A program made the translations under genes and the position numbers. This document shows, one piece after another, positions 6,324-13,714 of a stretch of 13,843 nucleotides of DNA. The DNA comes from Acidilobaceae archaeon. Its GTDB lineage: Archaea > Thermoproteota > Thermoprotei_A > Sulfolobales > Acidilobaceae. The notes below the pieces were generated by a model, which saw nothing but the letters and a program-made list of their open reading frames with translations, made no database searches and was not told the origin of the DNA. Location of the stretch: the NCBI GenBank assembly GCA_027081695.1, contig JALWJI010000124.1, positions 1 through 13,843 on the forward strand, given 5' to 3'. Position 1 is the first letter of the stretch; each line of letters begins with the position of its first letter.

Positions 6324-6377
6324 AACAATAGGATGCTACACACCATTACTGGAATCTATGTAATCTGCCCTATTGTT
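6324..6377. repeat. Nine-base perfect inverted repeat between convergent genes
   Basis: AACAATAGG (6324-6332) and CCTATTGTT (6369-6377) are exact complements separated by 36 bases. Inside them ATTAC (6345-6349) and GTAAT (6360-6364) could form a second stem. The position between convergent stop codons suggests a two-way terminator or 3' end protection structure. Confidence 0.45.
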
Positions 6378-6382
6378 CCTTT

Positions 6383-6394
6383 AAACAAAAATAA
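6383..6394 (-). terminator. T-tract terminator of the symporter operon
   Basis: On the minus strand TTATTTTTGTTTAA begins about 17 bases after the TGA of the symporter gene. The inverted repeat 6324-6377 lies immediately downstream. Confidence 0.5.
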
Positions 6395-6410
6395 TGATAA
6401 TGAGGAAAAA

Positions 6411-7967
6411 TCATGCTTCTTCTGAAAGGAGCTTAGCATATAGCCTTCTCTTCTCAGCACTAACAGGATCAGTAACCGCGCTTACGATTAGTGCGACTAC
6501 GGCGTTTACAACAAGTCCTATTACTCCTGCAACGGCCGCATGGTATCCTGGTAGGCCTAGGGCCTCATAGAACGGGAATTTATTGCATAATAGTATGTTT
6601 ACTATTATTCCTGCTAGTACTCCGGCTATTGCTCCATCCCTGGTTATCCAGTTCCTCTTGGTCGGGAATACTACTTGGAGTACGGGTATGAGGAATTGCA
6701 GTCCTCCGCTGGCACTTATCGCTACTAGGTCAAATATTAGTCCTGGCTTCTGTATTGTAAAGTACCATGCTATTAGGCCCCATATTATTATCCAGAGTCG
6801 TCCCACCCATATCAGCTCTTGCTCGGACGCATCTCTCTTAAGGAACTTCTGGTAGATGTCTCTTGTTAGGATCATGCTCGTTGCTCCTAGGAGGCTATCG
6901 AGGGTGCTCATTGCTGCACTGGCGGCTCCTGCAAGGAGGAATCCCGCGAATACAGCTGGTGTGAGGGCGTATATCATGAAGGCCATTACTGCGTCTCTGC
7001 TACCGTATTCCTTGATAAGTGTATCAATGAATCCTGGCTCGAGTATAGTGCTTCCGTCTACTACTAACCCTTTAGCGTTGAAGACTGCGGCCGCGAGGCC
7101 TATTAGTGCAGCCGGAATATAGTAGCTTGATACATATACTGCCATTCCTGCCGCGCTCAGTCTTAGTGTTGTCTTGTCTCGTGCACTATAGTATCTTAGC
7201 CACATATGTGGCAGTAGTATGACTCCTACACTGTATACTATTACAAAGCTTGTTGTTAGTGAGAGAGGCCAGTTCATAGTGAGGAGATTTGGCGATACTT
7301 CTCGCACCTGGTTCATTAGATCCGATACTCCGCCGGGGAAGAACTTGTAGACTATGAAAAGACCCGCAGCCCATACTCCTACGTACATCCATACACCTTG
7401 TAGTGCGTCCGTCCAGAATGCTGCTCTGTTTCCTCCTACTACAAGGTAGAATATTGTTACAGCCATGAAGAAGAGGCTTGCCCAGAAAAGGTTTATGTGG
7501 CCTGCACTTCCCACGCTTAATACTATTCCGAGTCCTAGGCTCTGTACCACCATATATGCTATTACGAAGGTCGCCAGAAGTACTGCAGTGATGAACCGTA
7601 GTCCTTCACTCTCATAGAAATCCGCCAGTAAGTCTGCTGGTGTTATATGGCCTCGTTTCTTTCCTATTAGATGGAATCTTCTTCCTAGGACGTATCCTGA
7701 AACCGCGGCGAGAGGTGTCCATATACTGGCGGCTACCCAAAAGCTTATACCGCTCTTACTGAATACTGCTACGCTAGTTAGGAACGCGAATGCGCTGTGG
7801 TAGGTTGCTGCTAGTGTTAAGAAGAGGACGAGGAATCCTACTCTTCTGCTGAGCAGGAAGAAGTCCTCGATAGTGTGTCTGAATCTCCTGTATGCCAGGT
7901 ATCCCAGGCCTACTACGATTAGACTGTAGAGAACGATTATTGTTGTTACCCATTGCCATGCCTCCAC
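6411..7967 (-). CDS. Sodium:solute symporter (SSS family) permease
   Basis: This 518-residue membrane protein has about 13 hydrophobic segments, the usual size of the SSS family (LeuT fold, Na+-coupled uptake). Family signatures include FFLLSRRVG near the first cytoplasmic loop, LTLAATYHSAFAFL, VGGNRAAFWTDALQG (177-191), LPHMWLRYYSARD (252-264) and AGAASAAMSTLDSLLGA (346-362). In the last of these, Ser354 and Thr355 fall where the Na2 sodium site is expected. The start is a GTG at 7967 preceded by GAGGTGA, which overlaps the TGA of the small upstream gene seven bases away, so the two are translationally coupled. SSS members carry proline, pantothenate, sugars, acetate, hydantoin-like and other solutes. 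The divergent hyuAB genes suggest an amide or amino-acid-like substrate, which is inference. Confidence 0.9.
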   Translation of the reverse strand: MEAWQWVTTIIVLYSLIVVGLGYLAYRRFRHTIEDFFLLSRRVGFLVLFLTLAATYHSAFAFLTSVAVFSKSGISFWVAASIWTPLAAVSGYVLGRRFHLIGKKRGHITPADLLADFYESEGLRFITAVLLATFVIAYMVVQSLGLGIVLSVGSAGHINLFWASLFFMAVTIFYLVVGGNRAAFWTDALQGVWMYVGVWAAGLFIVYKFFPGGVSDLMNQVREVSPNLLTMNWPLSLTTSFVIVYSVGVILLPHMWLRYYSARDKTTLRLSAAGMAVYVSSYYIPAALIGLAAAVFNAKGLVVDGSTILEPGFIDTLIKEYGSRDAVMAFMIYALTPAVFAGFLLAGAASAAMSTLDSLLGATSMILTRDIYQKFLKRDASEQELIWVGRLWIIIWGLIAWYFTIQKPGLIFDLVAISASGGLQFLIPVLQVVFPTKRNWITRDGAIAGVLAGIIVNILLCNKFPFYEALGLPGYHAAVAGVIGLVVNAVVALIVSAVTDPVSAEKRRLYAKLLSEEA

Positions 7968-7973
7968 TATACC

Positions 7974-8219
7974 TCACCTCCATCCTTCAAGAGCGGCGTA
8001 GAATACTGCTATCATGCCGTAGATCCATACTATCAAGCTGTAGGCGAATGCTTTGCTTAGTCCTCCTATGCTGGGATCTGGCTGATTTATTGGATCGAGA
8101 TAAGTTAGGTACATTAGAACAATGTAGATAAGAAATAGAAACAGTGCAATTATACTTTTTGAATTCTTGAATATCCTTGTATCTACGTCTTGTAGTTCTC
8201 TAGGATGCTCCTCCCCCAT
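7974..8219 (-). CDS. Small two-helix membrane subunit accompanying the symporter
   Basis: The 81 residues have a charged cytoplasmic N-terminus (1-20) and two membrane helices (about 22-40 and 57-77). A short Pro/Asp-rich loop DPINQPDPS separates them. Small two-helix proteins (DUF485, DUF997 and DUF4212 types) commonly precede SSS permeases such as ActP and PanF. Position, size and topology fit, though I cannot assign a precise family. The start ATG has a long purine-rich ribosome binding site (GGAGGAGGGGAAGG). That site forms the right arm of the hairpin at 8227-8256, so this gene and the coupled permease could be controlled at translation. Confidence 0.72.
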   Translation of the reverse strand: MGEEHPRELQDVDTRIFKNSKSIIALFLFLIYIVLMYLTYLDPINQPDPSIGGLSKAFAYSLIVWIYGMIAVFYAALEGWR

Positions 8220-8226
8220 TATCCTT

Positions 8227-8256
8227 CCCCTCCTCCAATCATGTTTTGGAGTGGGG
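8227..8256 (-). promoter_or_regulatory. Hairpin that would sequester the ribosome binding site of the symporter operon
   Basis: Read as mRNA on the minus strand, CCCC-A-CTCCAA pairs with TTGGAG-GA-GGGG around the seven-base loop AACATGA. That makes ten base pairs, seven of them G-C. The right arm is the purine-rich ribosome binding site whose end lies seven bases before the ATG at 8219. Confidence 0.5.
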
Positions 8257-8276
8257 TTATGGTGGGATTACACTTT

Positions 8277-8294
8277 GTAAATAATAACATAAAC
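8277..8294 (-). promoter_or_regulatory. Candidate TATA region of the symporter operon
   Basis: On the minus strand GTTTATGTTATTATTTAC offers two overlapping TATA-like elements. Start sites about 25 bases downstream would fall near 8256-8264, at the foot of the RBS hairpin. The whole gap 8257-8465 is very AT-rich and several other TATA-like stretches exist, so this is tentative. Confidence 0.3.
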
Positions 8295-8465
8295 AATATT
8301 ATATATATCTTTACTATATGGATAATATATAATTAAACTCAATATATACCTATTTTATATAATAAATTTATAAGTTAGACAATACAGATCCTATATCAAC
8401 TGAATAAAAACCATAAAGCATAATGATACTCATTCCACACAGCTTTCCCCAAACTTCAAAATCAC

Positions 8466-8488
8466 TATAAATTTAACCCTTTGGAGGT
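8466..8488 (+). promoter_or_regulatory. TATA box and Shine-Dalgarno of hyuA
   Basis: TATAAATTTA (8466-8475) is centred about 26 bases before the ATG at 8497, the spacing of a leaderless promoter. Yet a good GGAGGT (8483-8488) lies eight bases before the same ATG. If the TATA box is used, the mRNA would lack or barely contain this site. An upstream promoter in the AT-rich gap would include it. Confidence 0.45.
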
Positions 8489-8496
8489 CCAGGCAT

Positions 8497-10548
8497 ATGG
8501 CTATAATTGGAATCGATGTCGGTGGAACTTTTACAGACCTAGTATTATTCGACAGGGGCTCTGGAATCCTCGAGCATCTCAAAGTTCTAACCACGCCTAA
8601 AGAACCAGTAATAGGAATCATGAATGCGATCGGACAAGCAATAGACGACCTAGAAAGAGTGGACACAATCATCCATGCTAGTACAATAGGAACAAACATG
8701 TTTCTGGGACAAATCGGTATCGAGCCCCCCAAAGTTGCCCTAATAACAAATGAAGGATTCAGAGACATAATAGAAATAGGGAGACAAAATAGACCCGAGC
8801 TCTACAACCTCTTCTTCTCCAAGCCTAAGCCTCTAGTATCAAGAAACCACCGCGTCGGAGTAAGAGGAAGAATAGACAAAAATGGTAACATTATAGAAGA
8901 CCTAGATAAAGAACACCTGTCTCGGAGAGTAGAGGAACTCTGCAAGGAAGGAATAAAGGTGTTTGCTGTAAGCTTTCTCCATAGCTACAAGAACCCTATA
9001 CACGAGATAGAGGCTGAAAAAATAATCAAGGAAAAGTGTCCAGACGCAATAATAGTTCTCAGCCACAGGATAGATCCAGAACCAATGGAATACGAGCGAA
9101 CGAGTACAACAGTAGTGAATGCTGTGCTAAAACCAGTCCTTGGCAAGTACCTAGATAATCTGGAAAATACTTTACGAAGCTCCGGCTACCGCGGAAAACT
9201 CCTCATAATGCAGAGTAGCGGTGGAGTCAGCCATGTAGCAGAGGCTCTGGAAAAACCCGCAATGTTTATAGAAAGCGGGCCCAGTGCAGGAGCGGTAGCC
9301 GTTGCCTTCTTCAGCCAATTAATGGGTGTAGAGAAGGCACTAGGATTCGATATGGGTGGTACAACTGCAAAGGCCTCAAGCGTAATAAAGGGAGTACCAG
9401 AGATCACGACAATGTACGAGGTAGGCGGAAAAGTACATATGGGACGATTGGTGCGGGGCAGCGGCTACCCTGTAAGATTTCCATATATTGACCTCGCCGA
9501 AGTCAGCGCCGGAGGAGGAACAATAGCCTGGATCGACAAAGGAGGAGCACTCCGAGTAGGACCAATCAGTGCAGGAGCAGATCCGGGACCAGCATGCTAT
9601 GGACTCGGAGGAAAAGACCCGACAATAACAGACGCGAACCTTGTACTAGGCAGGCTCCCTACGAAGCTAGCAGGAGCCAGACTACTTTTATCCAAGGAAC
9701 TAGCTGAGAAGGCTATACGTAGATTAGCAGATCAACTAGGACTCAGTGTAGAAGAAACTGCGTGGAGCATTATCACTATAGCTAACACTATTATGAGCAA
9801 GGCTCTAAGACTCGTAAGCGTTGAAAAAGGCCATGACCCTAGAGAATTCTCGATGTTTGCTTTTGGAGGAGCCGGACCACTCCACGCGGTTGAAATAGCC
9901 CGAGACCTAGGAATATCATCAGTTATAGTTCCTCCCAGGCCCGGCGTCTTCTCGGCTCTCGGCCTACTTGTTACCGACTACAAACATAGTTTTACTTACC
10001 CAATTGTTAAACAGGCGGATGAACTATCGGAAGAATATCTAGAGAAGGTGTTCAACGAACTCGAGGAGAGAGCTAACAAGATACTGGAAGAGGAGGGAAT
10101 ACCTTGGAACAGGAGGGTGTTCCGGAGATACATAGAGGCTAAATATTGGGGCCAGGGCTACACTCTTCTAGTACCATATTATCCCAACATACGGAAAATA
10201 GTCGAGACATTCCACTATATCCACGAAAATAGATACGGCTTCATGAACTACGAAGAAGAAGTAGTCATAGTCGTAGCACGGCTGGACGCTATAGGAGTCA
10301 CAGTAAAGCCAAGGTTCCCACGTAGAAAACGCTATGAGCCGCACCATGTCAAACCGCAAACACAGCGCCTCGTATATTTCGAGGACGGATGGAAGCTATC
10401 CAATATATATAGAACAGAAGACCTAGATCCTGGATCACTCATCAAGGGCCCAGCGATAATAGAGGCTCCTGACTCCACAATTGTTGTTCCAGAAAGATAC
10501 GAGGCACTCCTAGATAATCTAGGCGCATTTCATATCTCAGAGGTGTAA
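8497..10548 (+). CDS. hyuA: Hydantoinase/oxoprolinase subunit A (ATP-binding)
   Basis: HyuA-family proteins use ATP, by phosphorylating the substrate, to open cyclic amides such as hydantoins or 5-oxoproline, together with HyuB. The 683 residues show the actin/Hsp70-type ATPase fold typical of the family: phosphate-1 loop IIGIDVGGTFTDLVLFD (3-19), HASTIGTN (60-67), GRQNRPELYNL (95-105), YERTSTTVVNAV (199-210) and second glycine loop GFDMGGTTAK (283-292). Later signatures are EVSAGGGTIAWID (335-347), GPISAGADPGPACYG (355-369), VSVEKGHDPREF (440-451) and FGGAGPLHA (456-464). Length is normal. The ATG has GGAGGT upstream. hyuB starts three bases after the TAA, and GAGGTG just before this stop serves as its ribosome binding site. 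The divergent symporter genes suggest imported substrate. Acetone/acetophenone carboxylase subunits are related, so the exact reaction stays open. Confidence 0.92.
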   Translation: MAIIGIDVGGTFTDLVLFDRGSGILEHLKVLTTPKEPVIGIMNAIGQAIDDLERVDTIIHASTIGTNMFLGQIGIEPPKVALITNEGFRDIIEIGRQNRPELYNLFFSKPKPLVSRNHRVGVRGRIDKNGNIIEDLDKEHLSRRVEELCKEGIKVFAVSFLHSYKNPIHEIEAEKIIKEKCPDAIIVLSHRIDPEPMEYERTSTTVVNAVLKPVLGKYLDNLENTLRSSGYRGKLLIMQSSGGVSHVAEALEKPAMFIESGPSAGAVAVAFFSQLMGVEKALGFDMGGTTAKASSVIKGVPEITTMYEVGGKVHMGRLVRGSGYPVRFPYIDLAEVSAGGGTIAWIDKGGALRVGPISAGADPGPACYGLGGKDPTITDANLVLGRLPTKLAGARLLLSKELAEKAIRRLADQLGLSVEETAWSIITIANTIMSKALRLVSVEKGHDPREFSMFAFGGAGPLHAVEIARDLGISSVIVPPRPGVFSALGLLVTDYKHSFTYPIVKQADELSEEYLEKVFNELEERANKILEEEGIPWNRRVFRRYIEAKYWGQGYTLLVPYYPNIRKIVETFHYIHENRYGFMNYEEEVVIVVARLDAIGVTVKPRFPRRKRYEPHHVKPQTQRLVYFEDGWKLSNIYRTEDLDPGSLIKGPAIIEAPDSTIVVPERYEALLDNLGAFHISEV

Positions 10549-10551
10549 AAA

Positions 10552-12246
10552 ATGGTGGACAAAATAACAGTAGAAGTCATCAAGAACGCAGCCATATACA
10601 CAAGCGAAGAAATGGGAATAGTCCTAAGAAACACCGCATACAGTCCCAATATAAAGGACAGACTCGACCATAGCTGTGCAATACTAGCTCCCACAGGAGA
10701 AATAGTAGCCCAAGCAGAGCACATCCCTGTCCACCTCGGTAGCATGAGCATAGGCGTTGTCAATACAGTCAGAATGCTAAAGAAACTAGGCAAAAACCTA
10801 AACCCAGGAGACATAGTCATTGTAAATGACCCATACATAGCAGGCACACACCTAAACGATATCCTAGCAATGAAACCCGTATACTATGACGGAAGACTCA
10901 TCGCAATAGTAGCGAACAAAGCACACCATGTAGACGTAGGCGGAAGCGTCCCAGGAAGCATAGGTGGAAAAGTAACAGAGCTCCTCCAAGAAGGAACCAT
11001 CATACCCCCCGTAAAGATAGTCAAGGACGGTAGACTAGATACAGAGATTCTACGTCTCATAGAGTCAAACGTCAGAACCCCAAGATACTTTGAAGGAGAT
11101 CTACGAGCACAAATAGCCAGTCTAAACGTTGGTGAGAAACGAATACTCGAACTCGCCAAGAAATATGGATCCTTCGCGCTCTTAGAGGCATGGAGCGAGA
11201 TCCTAGATTACACTGAGAGATACACCAGGAGACTCCTAGAAGACCTAGGAATACAGGGATCCTTCTATGCAAGAGACTATCTCGAACTAGACGATAAACT
11301 TGTCAATATAGATGTAACAATCACCTTCGAGAAAGAAAAGCTAATAGTGGACTTTGCGGGCACCCATCCCCAAGTCGACTACCCCATAAACGCAGTATAT
11401 GGAGTAACGGTTGCGGCTACAGCCTATGCTCTAAAGAGCGTACTTGATCCCGAGATGCCAATGAATCAGGGATTCCTACGAGTAGTCGAAATAAAGGCTC
11501 CCGAGGGAAGCCTAGTCAATCCTGTAAAGCCAGCACCAGTCAGCGGTGGAAACGTAGAGACGAGCCAGAGAATAGCTGACGTTGTACTGAGGGCACTAGC
11601 AGAAGCTCTTCCCGATAAAGTACCCGCGGCATCATGCGGTAGCATGAACAATATCATGATAGGTGGCATAATAGGGAGCGGCCAGACATGGGCGTTCTAT
11701 GAAACCATAGGGTGTGGCACTGGTGGTAGACCATGTTGCGACGGAGTAGACGCCGTCCACACCAATATGACGAATACACTCAATACTCCTATAGAGATAC
11801 TTGAAGCCGAGTATCCTATACTATTTACGAGATACGAGATACGGCCATCCAGTGGAGGACAAGGAAAGTACCGGGGAGGAAATGGAATAATTAGAGGCAT
11901 AAGAATACTCTCCGACAAGACCACAGTCTCAATTGTAGGAGAGAGATGTAGAACCCGTCCATGGGGACTCAGAGGAGGCATGCCTGGACAACCAGCCATA
12001 TACATGGTACGATACAAAGACGGTAAAACTAAGATACTTCCAAGCAAGGCCACGATACAGCTGGGTGAAGGAGACGAGATCATTATTATGACTGCGGGAG
12101 GAGGAGGTTATGGAGACCCCTGTGAACGTGAACAAAATCTGATTGAGAAGGACTTGGAAGAGGGCCGTATAGATGAAGAGTGGATAAAGACTCTAAGATC
12201 CAACTGCGCAGGCCAAAGACAAAACACTTATCCGGAATCTAGTTGA
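10552..12246 (+). CDS. hyuB: Hydantoinase/oxoprolinase subunit B
   Basis: HyuB forms the complex with HyuA that hydrolyses the activated cyclic amide. The 564 residues carry family blocks in the expected order: SCAILAPTGEIVAQAEHIPVHLGSM (44-68), NDPYIAGTHLNDILAM (92-107), ANKAHHVDVGGSVPGS (120-135), SCGSMNNIMIGG (362-373), TNMTNTLNTPIEILEAEYP (405-423), GERCRTRPWGLRGGMPGQPA (464-483) and the near-terminal AGGGGYGDP. The His and Asp residues of the second and third blocks are candidate metal ligands. Spacing to hyuA is three bases, indicating one operon. The last eight bases overlap the end of the convergent methyltransferase gene and leave no room for a terminator, so hyu transcripts probably run antisense into that gene. 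Confidence 0.92.
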   Translation: MVDKITVEVIKNAAIYTSEEMGIVLRNTAYSPNIKDRLDHSCAILAPTGEIVAQAEHIPVHLGSMSIGVVNTVRMLKKLGKNLNPGDIVIVNDPYIAGTHLNDILAMKPVYYDGRLIAIVANKAHHVDVGGSVPGSIGGKVTELLQEGTIIPPVKIVKDGRLDTEILRLIESNVRTPRYFEGDLRAQIASLNVGEKRILELAKKYGSFALLEAWSEILDYTERYTRRLLEDLGIQGSFYARDYLELDDKLVNIDVTITFEKEKLIVDFAGTHPQVDYPINAVYGVTVAATAYALKSVLDPEMPMNQGFLRVVEIKAPEGSLVNPVKPAPVSGGNVETSQRIADVVLRALAEALPDKVPAASCGSMNNIMIGGIIGSGQTWAFYETIGCGTGGRPCCDGVDAVHTNMTNTLNTPIEILEAEYPILFTRYEIRPSSGGQGKYRGGNGIIRGIRILSDKTTVSIVGERCRTRPWGLRGGMPGQPAIYMVRYKDGKTKILPSKATIQLGEGDEIIIMTAGGGGYGDPCEREQNLIEKDLEEGRIDEEWIKTLRSNCAGQRQNTYPESS

Positions 12247-12748
12247 ACAATTGCCTAATTACACATAAGACATTCAACGATATTGGCGGAACTTTTTCCT
12301 CATAGAGATGGTATTCTTCTCCAAATATCGTTCGAGCCTCTGGCTCCTCAACATAAATAATGAACAATAATCCTGCAGTAATAGTCCATCCTGAAATCAA
12401 AACTCCGAGTAGACCCGCGACTATTAGGCTAGTTCCTACGCTTACCAATATCAAGCCGAACTGCCCAGGGTGACGCATACATGAGTATATCCCTGTCTTG
12501 ACAAGGCGGTCTGGCTGAGTAAATCTTTTCGAGGGATGTGAGTGTCCATATTTTCTCAGAGCCCGCCCTGCCATGACATTAAGTGCAATGCCATAGAAAA
12601 CTAGAGCCATGCCAATTACTCTACACACTACTATATAGGTCGTTGGGAAATTGAGTAGGCTTGCTTCGTACAGATAAGATCCTAGCGTCGCTGGTATGAC
12701 TATGAGCAATATCCAGTATAACGCCCTCAGAGCATATTTTGACTCCAC
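12239..12748 (-). CDS. Isoprenylcysteine/phospholipid methyltransferase-like membrane protein
   Basis: This 169-residue membrane protein has about four helices (9-29, 37-59, 95-115, 117-133). The C-terminal half has the ICMT/PEMT signature: LVKTGIYSCMRHPGQFGLIL (82-101, with the RHP motif), then EEPEARTIFGEEYHLYEEKVP (134-153... key residues EEPE and FGEEY). These bind S-adenosylmethionine and position the acceptor in related enzymes. Archaea generally lack CaaX protein processing, so the acceptor may be a lipid or an unidentified thiol or hydroxyl; this is inference. The start is a GTG at 12748 with AGGTG about eight bases upstream. It lies 93 bases downstream of the triosephosphate isomerase gene on the same strand and overlaps hyuB tail-to-tail by eight bases. 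Confidence 0.8.
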   Translation of the reverse strand: MESKYALRALYWILLIVIPATLGSYLYEASLLNFPTTYIVVCRVIGMALVFYGIALNVMAGRALRKYGHSHPSKRFTQPDRLVKTGIYSCMRHPGQFGLILVSVGTSLIVAGLLGVLISGWTITAGLLFIIYVEEPEARTIFGEEYHLYEEKVPPISLNVLCVIRQLFN

Positions 12749-12810
12749 AGCGTAACACCTGAAGAATAAGGCAATAGGAAGATAATGGATGTTTAACCTG
12801 TTATGTTCCT

Positions 12811-12829
12811 CAGTATACCGCTCATACTG
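12811..12829. repeat. Short perfect hairpin between tpiA and the methyltransferase gene
   Basis: CAGTAT (12811-12816) and ATACTG (12824-12829) pair around a seven-base loop. On the plus strand TTATTTT follows, as in an intrinsic terminator facing toward tpiA. On the minus strand the hairpin lies 13 bases after the tpiA stop and could end or trim that transcript. Confidence 0.4.
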
Positions 12830-12841
12830 TTATTTTGGAGG

Positions 12842-13510
12842 TTACTGGGACAATGCTTCTGCAAGCTCGATAAGACTCCTCTCTGGAGTCTTAGACTTCA
12901 TCACGACACTAGCTACTAGTACGCCTTCCGCGCCAAGTTCTAGAGCCTTGACTGCGTCTTCAGGGCCGGAGATACCGGCTCCAGCGAGTACTGGTATATC
13001 CGAATCTATACGGTGGACTGCGTTGACTGCCTTTGTTATTACTTCCGGCTTTGCCCTGGAAACTGGGATGCCTGTTCCTATTAGCTCTGGTGGTTCTACA
13101 GCGATCATATTGGGTTTTAAGTGCGTCAGTGCAGCTGCCTCTTGTGGTGTGTCAGCGCATACTAGGATCTCTTTTCCTATTTCGCGTATCGTTTTTATAG
13201 CGTAGTCTATGTGTCTTATGGTCACTTTGTGCTCGCTGTGGTTCAGGAGTGTTCCCTTAACTGGGAGATGCTCTAGTGCTCGGGCTGGGATATAGCCCGT
13301 TCTACTACCATATTCTACAGGGTCCACATGCTGTAGATATAGATCCTCATGTATGCTTGATAACCTATATACTAGTGGAGATGGAACCGCCAATATTACT
13401 CGTACATTATTGTATAGTGTTACTGCTTTTGACGCTGCTTCTGCAATCTTTACAGCTGTGTCCGTGAAGGCGGTCTCGTATGCTTTGAAGTTTATGGCTA
13501 AAATTCCCAT
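12842..13510 (-). CDS. tpiA: Triosephosphate isomerase, archaeal type
   Basis: The enzyme interconverts dihydroxyacetone phosphate and glyceraldehyde 3-phosphate in glycolysis and gluconeogenesis, in the cytoplasm. From the ATG at 13510 it has 222 residues, the short length typical of archaeal (tetrameric) enzymes. Catalytic residues are visible: Asn7 and Lys9 in INFKAY, His91 in LLNHSEH and Glu139 in AVEPPELIGTG. The phosphate-binding GAGISGPEDA and GVLVASVVMKS segments follow. A GTG at 13522 is in frame but sits inside GAGGTGG, a ribosome binding site eight bases from the ATG at 13510, so the ATG is preferred. A TATA-like CTTTTAATGAATA lies upstream on the minus strand at about 13573-13586. 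Confidence 0.93.
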   Translation of the reverse strand: MGILAINFKAYETAFTDTAVKIAEAASKAVTLYNNVRVILAVPSPLVYRLSSIHEDLYLQHVDPVEYGSRTGYIPARALEHLPVKGTLLNHSEHKVTIRHIDYAIKTIREIGKEILVCADTPQEAAALTHLKPNMIAVEPPELIGTGIPVSRAKPEVITKAVNAVHRIDSDIPVLAGAGISGPEDAVKALELGAEGVLVASVVMKSKTPERSLIELAEALSQ

Positions 13511-13518
13511 CGCCGTAT

Positions 13519-13525
13519 CCACCTC
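13519..13525 (-). promoter_or_regulatory. Ribosome binding site that fixes the tpiA start
   Basis: GAGGTGG on the minus strand, eight bases before the ATG at 13510. It contains the alternative GTG start, which is therefore unlikely to be used. Confidence 0.6.
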
Positions 13526-13650
13526 TATATACTATTATGTGCATTATCGGTGTTATTCAATCTTATTAGACTATTCATTAAAAGTTCTAGGACTCGGATG
13601 CTGTCATCCTGGAATTAGGTATTAGGTTCTAGAACGACTCGAAGAAGAGG

Positions 13651-13695
13651 AAAAATAATGGGATTTGAGTTGGGAGAGATGGAAATGGCATCTCT
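13651..13695 (-). terminator. Hairpin and T-tract after the NrfD-like gene
   Basis: AGAGATG (13675-13681) and CATCTCT (13689-13695) form a perfect seven-pair stem with a seven-base loop, 20 bases after the stop codon of the minus-strand gene. ATTATTTTT follows on the minus strand (T-run at 13651-13655). Confidence 0.45.
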
Positions 13696-13714
13696 TGAGC
13701 AATACGGGCTTAGG

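Noticed and set aside
6491..7122. Several plus-strand open frames inside the symporter gene
   Set aside because: They are antisense to a clear SSS permease, have low-complexity or implausible composition and no ribosome binding sites.
8281..8450. AT-rich near-repeats as a possible replication origin or satellite
   Set aside because: No origin-binding repeats, Orc1/Cdc6 gene or ordered unit. It is explained as the AT-rich control region between divergent operons.
11697..12083. A 128-codon minus-strand frame opposite hyuB
   Set aside because: Proline/serine-rich mirror of conserved hyuB motifs, with no promoter or ribosome binding site.
12789..13205. A 138-codon plus-strand frame opposite tpiA
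   Set aside because: It is the complement of a catalytic-residue-complete triosephosphate isomerase and has a Ser/Ala-rich shadow composition.
13511..13522. Longer tpiA beginning with GTG at 13522
   Set aside because: The GTG is part of the GAGGTGG ribosome binding site. The ATG at 13510 gives the usual archaeal N-terminus.
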